Assembly: GCA_019009955.1 (NCBI GenBank)
Contig: CM032228.1
Span: 174,726,001-174,790,000 of the forward strand
Origin: Riptortus pedestris
Taxonomy: Eukaryota; Arthropoda; Insecta; Hemiptera; Alydidae
DNA: 64,000 nt
Direction of reading: 5' to 3'
The first letter of the stretch is position 1, and every line of letters starts with the position of its first letter. The notes under the pieces are model-generated. The model searched no databases, was not told the DNA's origin, and worked only from the letters and a program-made list of their open reading frames with translations. Shown here piece after piece: positions 1-11,470 of this stretch. The position numbers and the translations under genes are program-made.

Positions 1-294
1 CGAATTATGTCGAGACTCCCTGAGATAAATATTAACACCGAATTATTTGGGATTCTCTCTGAAATTTTAATTGTTACCCTATGATTGACAAGAAACTTAA
101 ATACTTCCTCTTCCAGGTTTTTGATAATTTTTAAAGAGATGAATTAGCAATAAAATTCTTTCAAAGATAAACAATAAAACATTTATACCAATTATTACTT
201 GTTGAAGTTTTATATAGAGTTTTAATTGAACTTCTATATAATGTGCTTAATACACTGGACAAAATCCAATACTTCTGGTCTTGTTTGAAATAAA

Positions 295-450
295 GTCCAT
301 CACGCAGGGGCTGCGTATACTAAGCAGATTTCCCACGTGTTGGTTTAACATACTTGTGTTCTCATCTCACCAAATATTCTCTATTTAAATGTAAATAGCG
401 GGGTAACCTTGGAACTTTACAAATTTTGAGAAGAAGTTCTATTTTGAGCT
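295..450 (+). repeat. HelA element, 5' end fragment
   Basis: The segment starts with the family terminus (GTCCATCACGCAGGGGCTGC) followed by AAGCAGATTTCCCACGTG. It then runs into sequence resembling a divergent subfamily also seen at 56175 (an ATCTCATCTCACC-like stretch). The rest of the element is missing or too decayed to follow. It is one of many copies of the dominant repeat in this window. Confidence 0.7.
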
Positions 451-2288
451 TCATGTTTAATGAATAATCCGCTCAAAAAATGTTATTTTAACAAGTATAG
501 ATCAATTTACAAATTTGCATATGTGGTGAATTACTCAGTAAGTGGCTTGACGTGTGACTTAAGGTAATCGAAGAGTCTCTTGAGGCTAAACTCATTAGAA
601 GTGATATTCACTGTAAAGGAAAATTATACCCATGCAGAAAAACGTGGTATATAATCGGAAAAGCCAGTTTTCAGTTTTATTTGTGAGCCGTTTAAAACAA
701 AATATATTTTTAAAAATCGTTATGTTTAAAAGGATTCAAAATGAAATAAGCCAAGAATAGCTATAAAAAAATCGATTTGAAAATTATTTTAATGGTAACT
801 ATAGTTATGTGAAAAAATATTCATAGCTTGTGACAAGTTAATTAATGACTAGATATATACTAATGGACGGAAAAATTAATGTAGTTAGAAATATAAATAT
901 GGAAGATTAATAAAAATTAATGAAAAGAGTAAACAATTTACCAGCTATTATGCATGAAAGTATATTTGACAGCAAGTTTTATCGGGATTAATGTGGTCCC
1001 GGTTTACTAATGTATGAAATATTCTTCACACTGTTTTAAACTTATATTTCTGAGATTGACAACTGGTGGAACAATATGGAAGCTGAATTAATGTTTCACC
1101 TCTTATGACGAAAGTTCGTAGATGCTACATTCGCTATTCCTTCTGATGTCTCCATTTAAGTCACACCCCATTAGAATTCAAACGAATAAATATAATTATC
1201 CGAGGGTGAGGTATAAATAAATAAAGTGAAGGCGCCAAGAAATACTTCTACCGCGGGATATCTCTGCGCCAGAGATAATAGTGAACTCACTCGAGTGTGT
1301 TGTGCTTAGCAGAGCGTAAACACTACTCAAAACAGCATAGTATTTACTGTACTATGCACGAAAACTTGCAGAGGACAGTAAATTGAAACATGGTATATTT
1401 ATTTTTCGTTTTTGGAGTAAGTTGAAATATCAGAGATAATTTAGACGAATAAGAATGAGTAATATCTTTGCCACCACTAGTTGGTTTCCTTGAATATCCG
1501 CTACGTAATCTAAACACCAATAAGATAATATATATTTATACACTTTAAGCTATACAATCAATTGGAAACGACTTCTGCATTTGTCGTATCAAATGAATAT
1601 TTTTCTTGGGACAATGCTCGAAAATGAGTTATTTGAAATATCAACCTCATTTGCTTCAGTTCAGTCATTTGCTGCAATAAAGGTAGAGAACCAACAACCC
1701 GCCAAAGAAGAGCCCAAGAATCATGGGACTAGATAGAATGTAATACATGACGAAAAATGTTCCAACATACTTCCAAAATTGGAAAAAAATGTCCAATGTC
1801 AAAGGCTTACAGCAGTTTAATTAAAGGAGATAAATGATAATCTCACTCGAAAGGTCCACAAAGGTAGTCCATTCACAAAAATAAGACGAAAATATAGTAT
1901 TCATTTATTTTTCTTTGACAGTAACCTAAGCCATGACCATAGCTGCTCAAAGGTCCAATGCTTGTTTTCTAGTGGTAGTTTCTTCAACATTTTACTGATC
2001 AAACTCAAACAAATATTTTAATAGAAAGGAAACTTACTTTGTATTAAACATGATCTCTTTTCATTTCATAATTAATAATAACATTCACTTGGAAATATAC
2101 AGCAGATATATACTTACAAGAAGCAAACTGTTCGCAATTGATAAAGATTCTGAACTGTAAAAGGGTTTTATTTCGTCTGAATTAATTGATTAGAGAAAGG
2201 TGTATTGACCTTATAGAAAGATTATTTCTCATGATTCAACTTAATTAGATTTAAAAATTAAGCAAAACTGAAAAGAAAATGGGCATTC

Positions 2289-2290
<2 letters not shown>
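451..2290. other. No recognisable feature, AT-rich
   Basis: No exon, RNA gene or repeat family was recognised in this stretch. A slightly GC-richer patch near 1230-1330 has no convincing splice-bounded reading frame. It shares ACACTCGAGTGAG (on the complement) with 19205-19220, which may mark an old repeat. Confidence 0.5.

Positions 2291-2351
<61 letters not shown>
2291..2351. repeat. (AT)n microsatellite
   Basis: About 60 bp of uninterrupted AT dinucleotides. No HelA flanks are evident here, unlike many other (AT)n tracts in the window. Confidence 0.95.
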
Positions 2352-2354
<3 letters not shown>

Positions 2355-3065
2355 TAACATTTTAGGGGAGTCGTCTCTTCCCTCGGAGTGTTGTACCAAT
2401 TCGTTAGGAATGTAGTACTCAAATCGGATTATAAATCCATCGCCCATAAAGTGGCAACCAGTTACAGAAAACTTAATGAAGGAGAAAATAAATATAATAA
2501 ATGCACGGACGTGGTGAAATAAAAAGTATAAATAACAAATAAGAAAAGTCTGCAAAAAGTTGTAATTGTTTTAATGGAATTTATGTGAATATTATCTTGT
2601 ATATCATAACAATTGTCTTTGGTTAGCATTGTGATTTTCAATGTCGTAATATTATAGTGCAGAGTGTCCTTCTCGTCTGAAGGAAAATAGGTATGTTGTA
2701 AAGGAATATCTCAATTATGTAACATTTCTATGAATGATATACATACAATGAATTTGAATTATTCATTGCATGAAGTGCAAAGCATATGATTTTGAAGTAA
2801 TGAATTTATATAAGCATTTTATCTATAATAGTGGGCTGGGAATAAAAGAATATCTTCGATTGTTTACGTTTCATGCTATCACGCTTAAGCTCTTATATTC
2901 CTAAATAATGTTTTAATATGTTTTTGAGTTTAGGGTGCTTCTTATTTTTATACACGATTAAATAAAGATTAATCCAAGGTTTTCACATGAATTAATCACA
3001 ATGGAAATGAATCAAAAACGTTACGCTTACATACACTTTCTGGAATAATATTTTATTCATATTTA

Positions 3066-3260
3066 CTGAGGCCCACTTTATGCTTCTGAGGCTATTCGGG
3101 AGCGTTACAGGTTACTAAAACCTTTTTCTAGTCCGGGGTAAGCTAAGGATTTCTGAGATCGTCACTAAATAAATTCCTATTGCCCACGAACAAATCTGGA
3201 AAGCGTGGGTCGTGAGTTCGATTCTCGTATAGGCAAATGGAATTTATTTGCTGCCTACAA
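3066..3260 (-). repeat. tRNA-derived SINE, minus copy, rearranged
   Basis: Positions 3066-3195 match the body of the main SINE on the complement (a GGTTACTAAA...TTTCTAGTCC-like block, then CACTAAATAAATTCCTATTGCCCA). A stretch near 3205-3235 contains GTGAGTTCGATTCTCG, which resembles a pol III B box, but in plus orientation. This suggests a chimera of two copies or a local inversion. Confidence 0.6.
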
Positions 3261-3448
3261 AATAAAATTTATGTACCACTTTGGTTAGACAAGGTTGGCA
3301 GCATGTAAATAACACTTATTCTCATGCTATCGTTGTTATAAATGGATTTTAATAATAATTCACTTAACCTCGAAATATAGTTACTATGTGGCCATTGGTA
3401 AGCCTAGATACCTGACATATGAGGATATGGATGGGAGCGGCATCCTTA

Positions 3449-3450
<2 letters not shown>

Positions 3451-3504
<54 letters not shown>
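3451..3504. repeat. (GT)n microsatellite
   Basis: Pure GT dinucleotide run of about 54 bp. Confidence 0.95.
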
Positions 3505-3507
<3 letters not shown>

Positions 3508-4870
3508 AATGGCTACGCAATTCTCTGTTTTTTCATGTGTTGGAATTATATAATATTGTATTCCTAAGGAATTCAGGGAACTGACTTACACTAAGCTCGC
3601 TATACATTTTACCAAGTACTCGAATTTCTTGTTACCAAAGAAAATTGTAGCACCCAAACCATGTCTGCCTCATACCAAAATAATACTTCCTTTTTTACGC
3701 ACTTGAAAACGTGGTAGTTATTTTAATCTGTAAGTAGTTCATCAGTTTAAAATGATGAATAATAATTACAATATTGAACATTTATTGTGTATAAAATTCA
3801 TCTTGGTTTTAGCAACATAAGAAATTTAAAATTTTATACCGCTGGATTGAAAAGAACTATGAATATTTTTCTTGAAGAATAACACAAAATTCGTCAATAA
3901 CAATTGTTAGGACATGGCTTAGTCAACGTTCACAAAAAAATTAAAGTTACTTAAAACTACGATAAAAACAGAGTATTAACAAAATTCTATTACTTCTAAA
4001 CAGCAATTATCTGTCAAATACATTGAAACTGGACTAATACAGCTCTAGTCACATACAAATTTTGATTTAATGGACCATCTAATATCATTCAGAAAATAAT
4101 GAACTCTATATAACCGAAGAAATGGAACTTGGATAGAGTGCAGTTTATATAGGTAACACATAGTAAGACAGTCTTAAATTAATTTGAAACTATCATGATT
4201 CTGATGAATGTATTACGAAGTTAAGTATTTCATTATTATCGGGACTTATTTTATTCTTTTCTTTTTTTACAAAGGTAATGAGGACTTTCCTAAGCAAAAA
4301 TATGGAATACTGAAGAAGATTATATTATATTTAGCGCTAAATATTTAGAATTTTACACTTATGTCATAATGATATCTTTTGAGTGAATATGTTTTTTCTT
4401 TTTACAATTGCTAAAAGAGTATACGTTCGATTTATTATCAATAACTTTATACTAATTGTAATTTAGTTTTGAAAGATATAGACACTTTATTAGCTATTAG
4501 TTAGAAAATAATCTATCAATAAATAATGCTACGGTAGTATGAAATAGGGTTTTTTAAAAAATGGTTGTTTCATTTTCAAATGTTTGTAGTACTGGCAAAA
4601 GTGTATCTTTGAAGTTTTGAGAACTTTTTGGGTATTTTGGGAGAGACAGAGTGTATATGTAAAATGAATTAACCAACGTAGTATATACATATTGTATTAA
4701 TGAAGTATAAATGATATAAATATCGTATAGTACGAATTAATGTTAGACGAAAATAATTGTATTTTTTATTGAGAATATACAGAAATAAAATCTATTGAGT
4801 GTGGCATTAAAAACAATTACACTCTTTATAGTTACTATTATGTATAGTTACATTGATGATATTGTGTTAA
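3505..4870. other. No recognisable feature, AT-rich
   Basis: No exon or repeat was recognised. If the exon at 4880-5150 belongs to a live gene, this would be the start of its first downstream intron. Confidence 0.5.
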
Positions 4871-4879
4871 GAGACTCAC

Positions 4880-5150
4880 CGGTAGCGGCGTTTGGTGTCG
4901 GGCGAGTAATAGGGCTCGATAGTAGTAGCTGAGGGAGCCTTAGAGAGTTGACTGAGCGACGGCACTCCCCACTCTAACGTGCTCTCACCTCTTGGAGGGG
5001 TATATCTGTGAGAGGGTGACTCGCCGCTCAGGGACGTTCTTGGGACGAGGATGAGGCGCTCTGCTTCAAGGAAGTATCCCTACCATTGTAGCAGTCTGCC
5101 CAAGCAGAACGCATGGGAAGTCCCTGGGCAGAATGCATTGTGCCTCAGCC
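4880..5150 (-). CDS. Probable first coding exon of an unrecognised gene
   Basis: This is a GC-rich island (clearly above half G+C) in an AT-rich background. On the minus strand it is preceded by a pyrimidine-rich acceptor (CCGTTGTTTTTTAG) and followed by a consensus donor (CG|GTGAGT). An ATG in good context (CACAATG) lies 12 bases into the exon. It opens a frame beginning MHSAQGLPMRSAW that runs 36 codons to a TGA. From that point another frame is open to the donor and reads as a Ser/Pro-rich, probably disordered tail (SGESPSHRYTPP...EPYYSPDTKRRYR). The two frames would join if one base were missing from a CCC run near 5029. The exon ends in phase 2. I do not recognise the protein. Downstream exons would be at lower coordinates, mostly outside the window. 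Alternatives are a real frameshift (pseudogene), a sequencing error, or a TE fragment. Confidence 0.5.
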
Positions 5151-5434
5151 CTAAAAAACAACGGGAAACCCCTATTTCTATATTGGTTAATTGGTACAAT
5201 TATTGGTGAAATCATTTATACTCCCAGCAGTATCTATCAGTGAGTGAGTACACATCAAAATAATCCATTGCAAAATTAGGTTAAGTATTTATTTGTTTTA
5301 ATTATTTACAATTGTGTGAGTACATACATCGCTAATGTATGTTCTAATCCATTATTAAAATTCATTGTTTTCATAAAATTTATGCATTTTTTTTTTAATT
5401 TGTTGCATTTACGGCTCTTCCTAAATGCCAGATT

Positions 5435-5640
5435 GGTGGCTGGGGCGCAGTCCAATGGTAAAACACTGACGTACTAAGCTTCTAAGTTCAAACCCCTTGA
5501 TCGCACACTACATTTCATTTAGATGGGCTGTTCCCGAGCAATGAGATAGGGCTTCTGTCCGTTCCCTCACACCCACTCAGAATCCTAAGGTAATTGAGTA
5601 GCTATATGACCTATAAAGTAAAGGTATTCTAGTTCATCGA
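5435..5640 (+). repeat. Second tRNA-derived SINE family
   Basis: The head reads GGGGCGCAGTCCAATGGTAA, which resembles a pol III A box. About 35 bases later comes AAGTTCAAACCCC, which matches the B-box pattern GGTTCAAACCC. A tRNA-unrelated body follows and ends in a T/A-rich tail. It differs from the abundant SINE elsewhere in the window. Only one copy was seen. Confidence 0.6.
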
Positions 5641-5691
5641 TAGAATCACTAGCAAAGATCTCATTTTAATTTTATATAACACTTTAAAAAC

Positions 5692-5963
5692 GTCCGTCAC
5701 GTAGGGGCTGCGTTAACTAAGCTCATTTCACACGTGCTTCAAGTATTTGCATTTACCTCATAACGTAAAAGTTAAATGAGAACAATATTTGGTATTTAGA
5801 ATTCAAACATTATTCTTTATAATAAATCAGATTATTGTTAATATGGCATGAGTAAGAGTAGGGGTTACTCTAGGCCGAAAACTAAAAAATGTAAATATCT
5901 CGATTAATAATCAAGATAGTGAAAAACATACATAACAATAAAATATAAAACATTATATATTAC

Positions 5964-6048
<85 letters not shown>

Positions 6049-6066
6049 GAACTAATATATATATAA

Positions 6067-6125
<59 letters not shown>

Positions 6126-6610
6126 GAGAGAGAGAGAGAGAGAGATTTATATATGCCTGTTAACGCCATGGCGATAGTAATTTTTGTTTAATCGTTACCA
6201 AACTGGATATTTAAACGTTTTATGTAAAAATAAAGATCGAGTTTGTTAGCGGATGGAATCAGACCACAGGAGGGGGCTCTGAGGGGGAATTATGAGAATT
6301 CGAAATGTCTCCGTTATAATACGTCGGATCGACGAAGTGTATATTAAGAATTTTAGAAATTCTCTCCCTGACCCGATTTCAGCCGTTGCCGAACTTAATC
6401 TTTCTTTCTACATAAAATTATTATATATAAAGTTTGGTAACGATAAGACAAAAATTGCGACCGCTAGAACGGAACAAATATACATATACATTTATATATA
6501 GATATACAATTTTGAACGGACCTCATTTTCGTCATCTCCTAGGATCGATGGACATTTGAAGAAAAATTTCGAAAATCGCGTCATGAGTACAGATTTCCAG
6601 TGTTCTAAAA
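5692..6610 (+). repeat. HelA element, long subfamily, with large (AT)n
   Basis: The copy begins GTCCGTCACGTAGGGGCTGC and carries the extra 5' block of the long subfamily (ATTTGCATTTACCTCA..., GGCATGAGTAAGAG). The core blocks follow in family order: AAATATCTCGATTAATAATC, CCGATTTCAGCCGTTG, ATTGCGACCGCTAGAACGG, CGGACCTCATTTTCGTCATC. The terminal palindrome is damaged. Microsatellite DNA occurs twice: a very large AT/GA tract at 5966-6145 and a short TA stretch at the usual site near 6480-6505. Confidence 0.85.
5966..6145. repeat. Compound (AT)n/(GA)n tract inside HelA
   Basis: Broken AT dinucleotide blocks separated by short unique pieces and ending in about nine GA units. It lies where other HelA copies read AATGTATATAACAATATTT, so it probably grew from that TATA-rich seed. 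Confidence 0.9.
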
Positions 6611-6680
6611 ATGACATCTTTCACAAAAGTTAATAACTTGGTTTATCAAATAAAAGACTAGTACCCCCAGTAAAATGATA

Positions 6681-6733
6681 CTGTTGTCATACCTACCGGT
6701 GAAGACGAGTGACGACGGTAGGTATGACAACAG
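6681..6733. repeat. Perfect 18-bp hairpin, 17-nt loop
   Basis: CTGTTGTCATACCTACCG at 6681-6698 is exactly repeated in inverted form at 6716-6733, with a 17-base spacer that is GC-richer than its surroundings. It lies about 70 bp beyond a HelA copy. No coding context is seen. It could be a tiny fold-back element or a transcribed hairpin. Confidence 0.9.
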
Positions 6734-7034
6734 CTAATAACTTCATTTACTTAATTTAATAACTAATTTACTTTATAACAAATTTATTCTTATAGCGAAT
6801 TCAAATTTACAACAAATTTATTCATACTAATGTAATTTGTATTGTAAGATTTATAATGGTAGTATTATTATTACCATATTTAAGCTCTGGGTGGGGGGAG
6901 TAGAGAATAAGTACGTTATAATGCTCTATAAGGACATAGCTCTGATCTTAGAACTTTTAGCAAATAATCGGAAATAAAGATTTTTAGACTTTCCTTATTT
7001 TGAGAAACATAAATAGTTGATCACTGTATTTCTC

Positions 7035-7264
7035 TAGCTTATTGTTAATATCACATGAGTAGGAGAGGGGTTTACTAAAGGCTATAAACTATAAAATGCA
7101 AATATCTCCGTTCATGATCAAGATATTAAAAAAATGTACATAACGACATTTAAAGAGCATTATTTCAGGACAAAAGAAAGGACCATTTAGGTATATAAAA
7201 TGTAGGATTGATGGGCATTTAAATTTTTCTCAATAGCTGATTTCCTTAAGGTGAATCTGCTAAT
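7035..7264 (+). repeat. HelA element, internally deleted, with 3' terminus
   Basis: Starts with long-subfamily sequence (ATATCACATGAGTAGGAG) and the AAATGCAAATATCTCC block. It then jumps to TAGGATTGATGGGCATTT and the terminal palindrome CTGATTTCCTTAAGGTGAAT followed by CTGCTAA. Between the two halves lies a 22-bp block (7161-7182) that recurs at 13700-13721. Confidence 0.75.
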
Positions 7265-9591
7265 AAAACGTTGTTGATACACAGAATGAGGCAATGAGTA
7301 GAACTACCCATGGATGGGTGAGGAAGAACTTCAGGAGGCTGCGGTTCTAAAATTGGTGCATTGTCCATGCTGAACGCTCTAAATTGTATTAGATCCACCT
7401 CTAGATTGTCTGTGCAGAAGCAGTGGTAATAAAAAACCATGACATCTGTTCGTAAATACATTTTCAGTTTAATGTATGTACCAATTTTGAATTCGTAAGA
7501 ACAGAACATAATTAATTTGTACTAGCATTTACATGTAATCAAGAGTGTTTTTGATAAAACTTTTTTAAGAGTGTTCCGAACTATTCGTGAGGCAAAACAT
7601 CTGGGTTCTTCCCTTAATATCAAACTCCCACTTTGATACGACAGAGTGAATAGGCCTATAAGCATGCATAACGAATATCAGTTGAAATAAAGCTGCATTA
7701 TTCAAAGTAATAGTGACTGTTCAATTGTAACAGAAAGCACTTATATAGGTTTTCAGGATACGCTGAAATGACATCGCCTGTCAATCAGGCATTTTTAATT
7801 CGATCATATTAAAATGAATGTACATTTCTAAATATATTTTTCTATTTTGAGTACATGGGGTCATTAATAGGGAGGCATTTGTGTTGTGTGGACGCCGATG
7901 TGTCGAAATCAGACCATCCACTCGAACAGGTTTCTCGTCCAAGGACTTTGGGACTCAATTAACAACCCATTATCATTATTTCATTCAATTATATTCGCCA
8001 TTCAGATAATGCCTTGTTTAGGACGTTTATAATTACAAAAAAAAATGTGAATTATACTCTGAATGAAATTTTACACCTTAATATCAGATATTACAACTCA
8101 CGTGTTCTTCCTAGCTCCGATGCTCGCCTTAAGAAAATTAAATTGAAAAGTAAGTCTCTATGATAATAGAAATCTCTTAAAACCGAAATATTATAAATTT
8201 TGTGATCTTTTTGAATCCTATTATCATTGTGGAGGTGAATTATATAATTGATTATTTATAATAGTATAGTGTTATATAAATAATAATTCATATGTTTATT
8301 TTTAAATGAATGACTTCGTTTAAACCTGACGGTTTCTTTCTTGGTTGTTTGCCAAACACTTCTTTCTCTATTTATTTCAATATACTTATTTCTGGAATTT
8401 AATTATTTTATTTTTATGTAAGTGTTTATAAATCTGCAAGAACATTATTTATCTTGCTGTTTAGGACATTTTCTTGAGCGAAGCGGTTTTCTAAATTTAG
8501 AAAAAGATGTAATTTATTGAATCAACTGATTCTTCTTAATTAATAAGTTGTTCATAGTTACATGGGTCAAGTGTCACCAATAAAAACATTTTTTCGCTCA
8601 AACATTATTCATAATTCATTCTTAATTAATACAGAAGACCTGTCCAGTATGCCAAAGATCATTTGACATTTCGACCACAACAGTGTTTATCTTACATAAA
8701 CAGACATGCGCACGAACACATATCCACTCTCACAAAACCCGTACAAGCACACGCAACCCACGTGCACACGCGCCATCAAACACAAACAACGTCCGACTAA
8801 TAATGAAATCTTCTTAACGCCGTACTACTCTGTGTCCAGTTTCAGATATTAAGGAGCTTGAATTTTGATATTACCTGAAACGTATAAATGTCAAGTATGT
8901 TTGCCAACTAGCAAAAGTTGTGGCTACAAGAGCGTGTATTGGCATTTATATGCACATAAATAAATATAAATTTGAATGAACGGTCATCATCTCAATGATA
9001 GGTTTGATGGTCACGCATACGCACGCCTATACACACACACACACCCGCACACATACACACTCACACCTAAACAAAAACAAATATACACACGAGCACATTC
9101 AAGCAGGAACACATTTCGGGCCAGAAAATCGCGAAACAACATTTTCAGGGAAGTACATAAAATAGGGTTTCTATCATCTTAAAATTACGTTTCAAACATT
9201 TGTTCTAAAACAAGCATTTAATAACCTCAGCTGTTTTAATTTACAGATGATCACTTCATGTTCAAACTGAACACCAGAAGTAAAGATAGAGACACTAGCT
9301 TTATATTAACAAACCTATGTACAGACAATAATCTGAAATGAAATAATCTCTTGAGTTAGGGAAGGAAGGAACAAGGAAAAAATAATTATTGAATACCGAT
9401 GAAGGTGAATGAAAACACGACTAATATGTGCAACAATGTAAATGGTTATTGTTCTTAAGCACAAAAAAAGGTTTAGAATGTTTAATCAGAATGTATCTTT
9501 ATTCTTCAACTCATGACTCAGAAAACAAAAAACTATCTTGTGTATCTGCAAAACATATGTTTTTACACCTTACCTATATCTTACAATTCCA
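7265..9591. other. No recognisable feature
   Basis: AT-rich DNA with two CA-rich, weakly periodic patches (8700-8780 and 9030-9090). No exon signals or known repeat families were found. Confidence 0.5.
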
Positions 9592-9702
9592 AACAGATAT
9601 AAATATAAGATATATATCTGTAACCCCAGTGAATAAGTGGTTAAGTCGACCAGTGAGTAAGGGGGACTTAACCACTTATTCACTGGTACAACAGATATAA
9701 AT
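9592..9702. repeat. Perfect 22-bp hairpin flanked by 13-bp direct repeats
   Basis: The arm at 9626-9647 (CCAGTGAATAAGTGG...) is exactly inverted at 9665-9686, with a 17-base loop. AACAGATATAAAT stands as a direct repeat on both sides (9592-9604 and 9690-9702), like a target duplication. The loop contains ACCAGTGAGTAA, a near-copy of the arm start, so the hairpin may have grown by template switching. Perfect arms suggest a recent origin or selection. Confidence 0.9.
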
Positions 9703-10540
9703 CCTTCATTATACGATAATATTCACTCCCTAACAGTTATGAAACATGAATCTGATTAGAATGGAAACATGAAACCTTACTCTGAAGATCTAGCGAATTC
9801 CTAATCTCATAAATAATAAACATGATAATCGATTGATTTTATTCATTTTAAATTTAACCAAATTATGCATTTCTAATGGACAGAATAAAATATGCAATAA
9901 AACATAGCACCTTGAGAACATAAAAAAAAAGCTGGAGCAAAGTAAAAGCTCCAAACCTATTAGGTATGTATATTATAAAAGAACTAAATATGTTACACAG
10001 AATTAATCTTGTCTCGTTTAAAATTGTAGCCAAAAGATAGAAATACCTCTAAGAGGGGCATTTACATAACATTCATAGAATAAGGATAGCAATATGTTTC
10101 ACAAAATTTTAAAAATATTTGTAATTATTAGATAGCCAACAGGAGAATACTATCTCAAACAGCTGATCTGAGCCGTCATATTGACCACTTTTATTTCATT
10201 TAGTATTCGACCATTCGTCAAGATTGACGATTCCAATCTGAAGTTCAGGTATGTAATTTTTTTCATTGTACATTTTGACATAGTATATCATGATTGTGCA
10301 ATAATTTAATGTTTTATTTCTAGCATTTTACTGAAAATTGACACCTATATTTTATAATTGCGGGATTATAACTATTGAAGAGATGTCAAAGTAAGTAGGA
10401 ACTATTTAGGTCTACTTTTAAAAGTATTTAAAAGAAAAAAAGGCGTTTTTAAATTAATAAATTCTAGCAATAAAATTGTTTGATAAATTTACACCGCCAG
10501 GTTTATTGTACACTATGAACAATTAAATTGATTTTCAAAA
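9703..10540. other. No recognisable feature
   Basis: AT-rich sequence without a convincing exon, RNA gene or repeat. Confidence 0.5.
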
Positions 10541-10544
10541 ATCT

Positions 10545-10970
10545 GAAGTAGGAACGACATCACTTTCTTGTACACCTGTTAATTTAGATTCACAAAGTGA
10601 TATACGATATTTACGTTGCAATGCGTTGGATCAAAAAATTTCATAGAAAAAATAAAATAGTAAAATAAATTTTTTTGTATTACAAATAGGTGTGGAGGAA
10701 TGTAATTTTTTTTATTTCCGCATCCTCTCCCCCCCCCCCTTTCAAAATGAAAGGATCACAGCTAGACGACTCAACATCCCTAAATATGAATATTTAACAT
10801 TCATGCATTTTTCTAGGTCTTTTTTTTAGTTATGCGAGATGCGCACAAGTCCTTCACGCAGGAATAATTGTTTTTTCTAAGGTGCCTAAAATTTAGGGAA
10901 TGTACTTCTGTTTCAAGTCATATTCATGCCATGCTGAAATAAAATTTGACTGACTGCCATTAGCTTATGC
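10545..10970 (+). repeat. Dispersed repeat family B, diverged copy
   Basis: Weakly matches the family B loci at 11098 and 21716: CTTGTACACCTGTTAAT, a purine-rich A/T middle, then a pyrimidine block with a long C run (near 10731-10740) and a GGATCACAGC-like segment. The family is not assigned to a transposon class. Confidence 0.4.
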
Positions 10971-11097
10971 TCTCCGTAAAGACAACTAACAGAAAGTAAA
11001 TTAAAACCAGATTACCCTGTAATTATATTGAAAGGAGTATTCCGAAGTATGCAAAATAGTGCACTCTTGTACCTAGTTAAATAACTAAAAAAATTCT

Positions 11098-11470
11098 AAT
11101 GTCGACACTACATGACTTCCTTATACTCCTATTAAATAAACAAATGTTTGGTTGCACTTCATTTAAAATGTAATAAAATATAATTTATAGATCTTTTTAT
11201 GGTAAAAAAATAAGGTTTTATACAACTTTTTTGTATCTCTCATACGTAAGGAGACATTTTTTATTTTCGCTTTTCTTTAAACCTCCCGTCTCTATAAGTC
11301 GATTTCAATGTATAGAAGAGGTGCATGACGTGAAATGTAAAAGTTCAATATTCTAAGACAAGTCGTTACTGAGTAATGCACGATTCAACCATACGTACCG
11401 ACTTCAGAATCTAGTCAAAATAGGTCACGTTGAAATCTGAATGCCGAAAATTGTCGCAATTATTTCGTAA
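11098..11470 (+). repeat. Dispersed repeat family B
   Basis: Shares its order of blocks with 21716-22110: TGACTTCCTTATACTCCTAT, ATAATTTATAGAT, TTTTATACAACTTTTTTGTA, ATTTTCGCTTTTCTTTAAAC, GTCGATTTCAAT, CGTACCGACTTCAGAA and GTTGAAATCTGAA. No coding potential was seen. The class is unknown. Confidence 0.55.
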
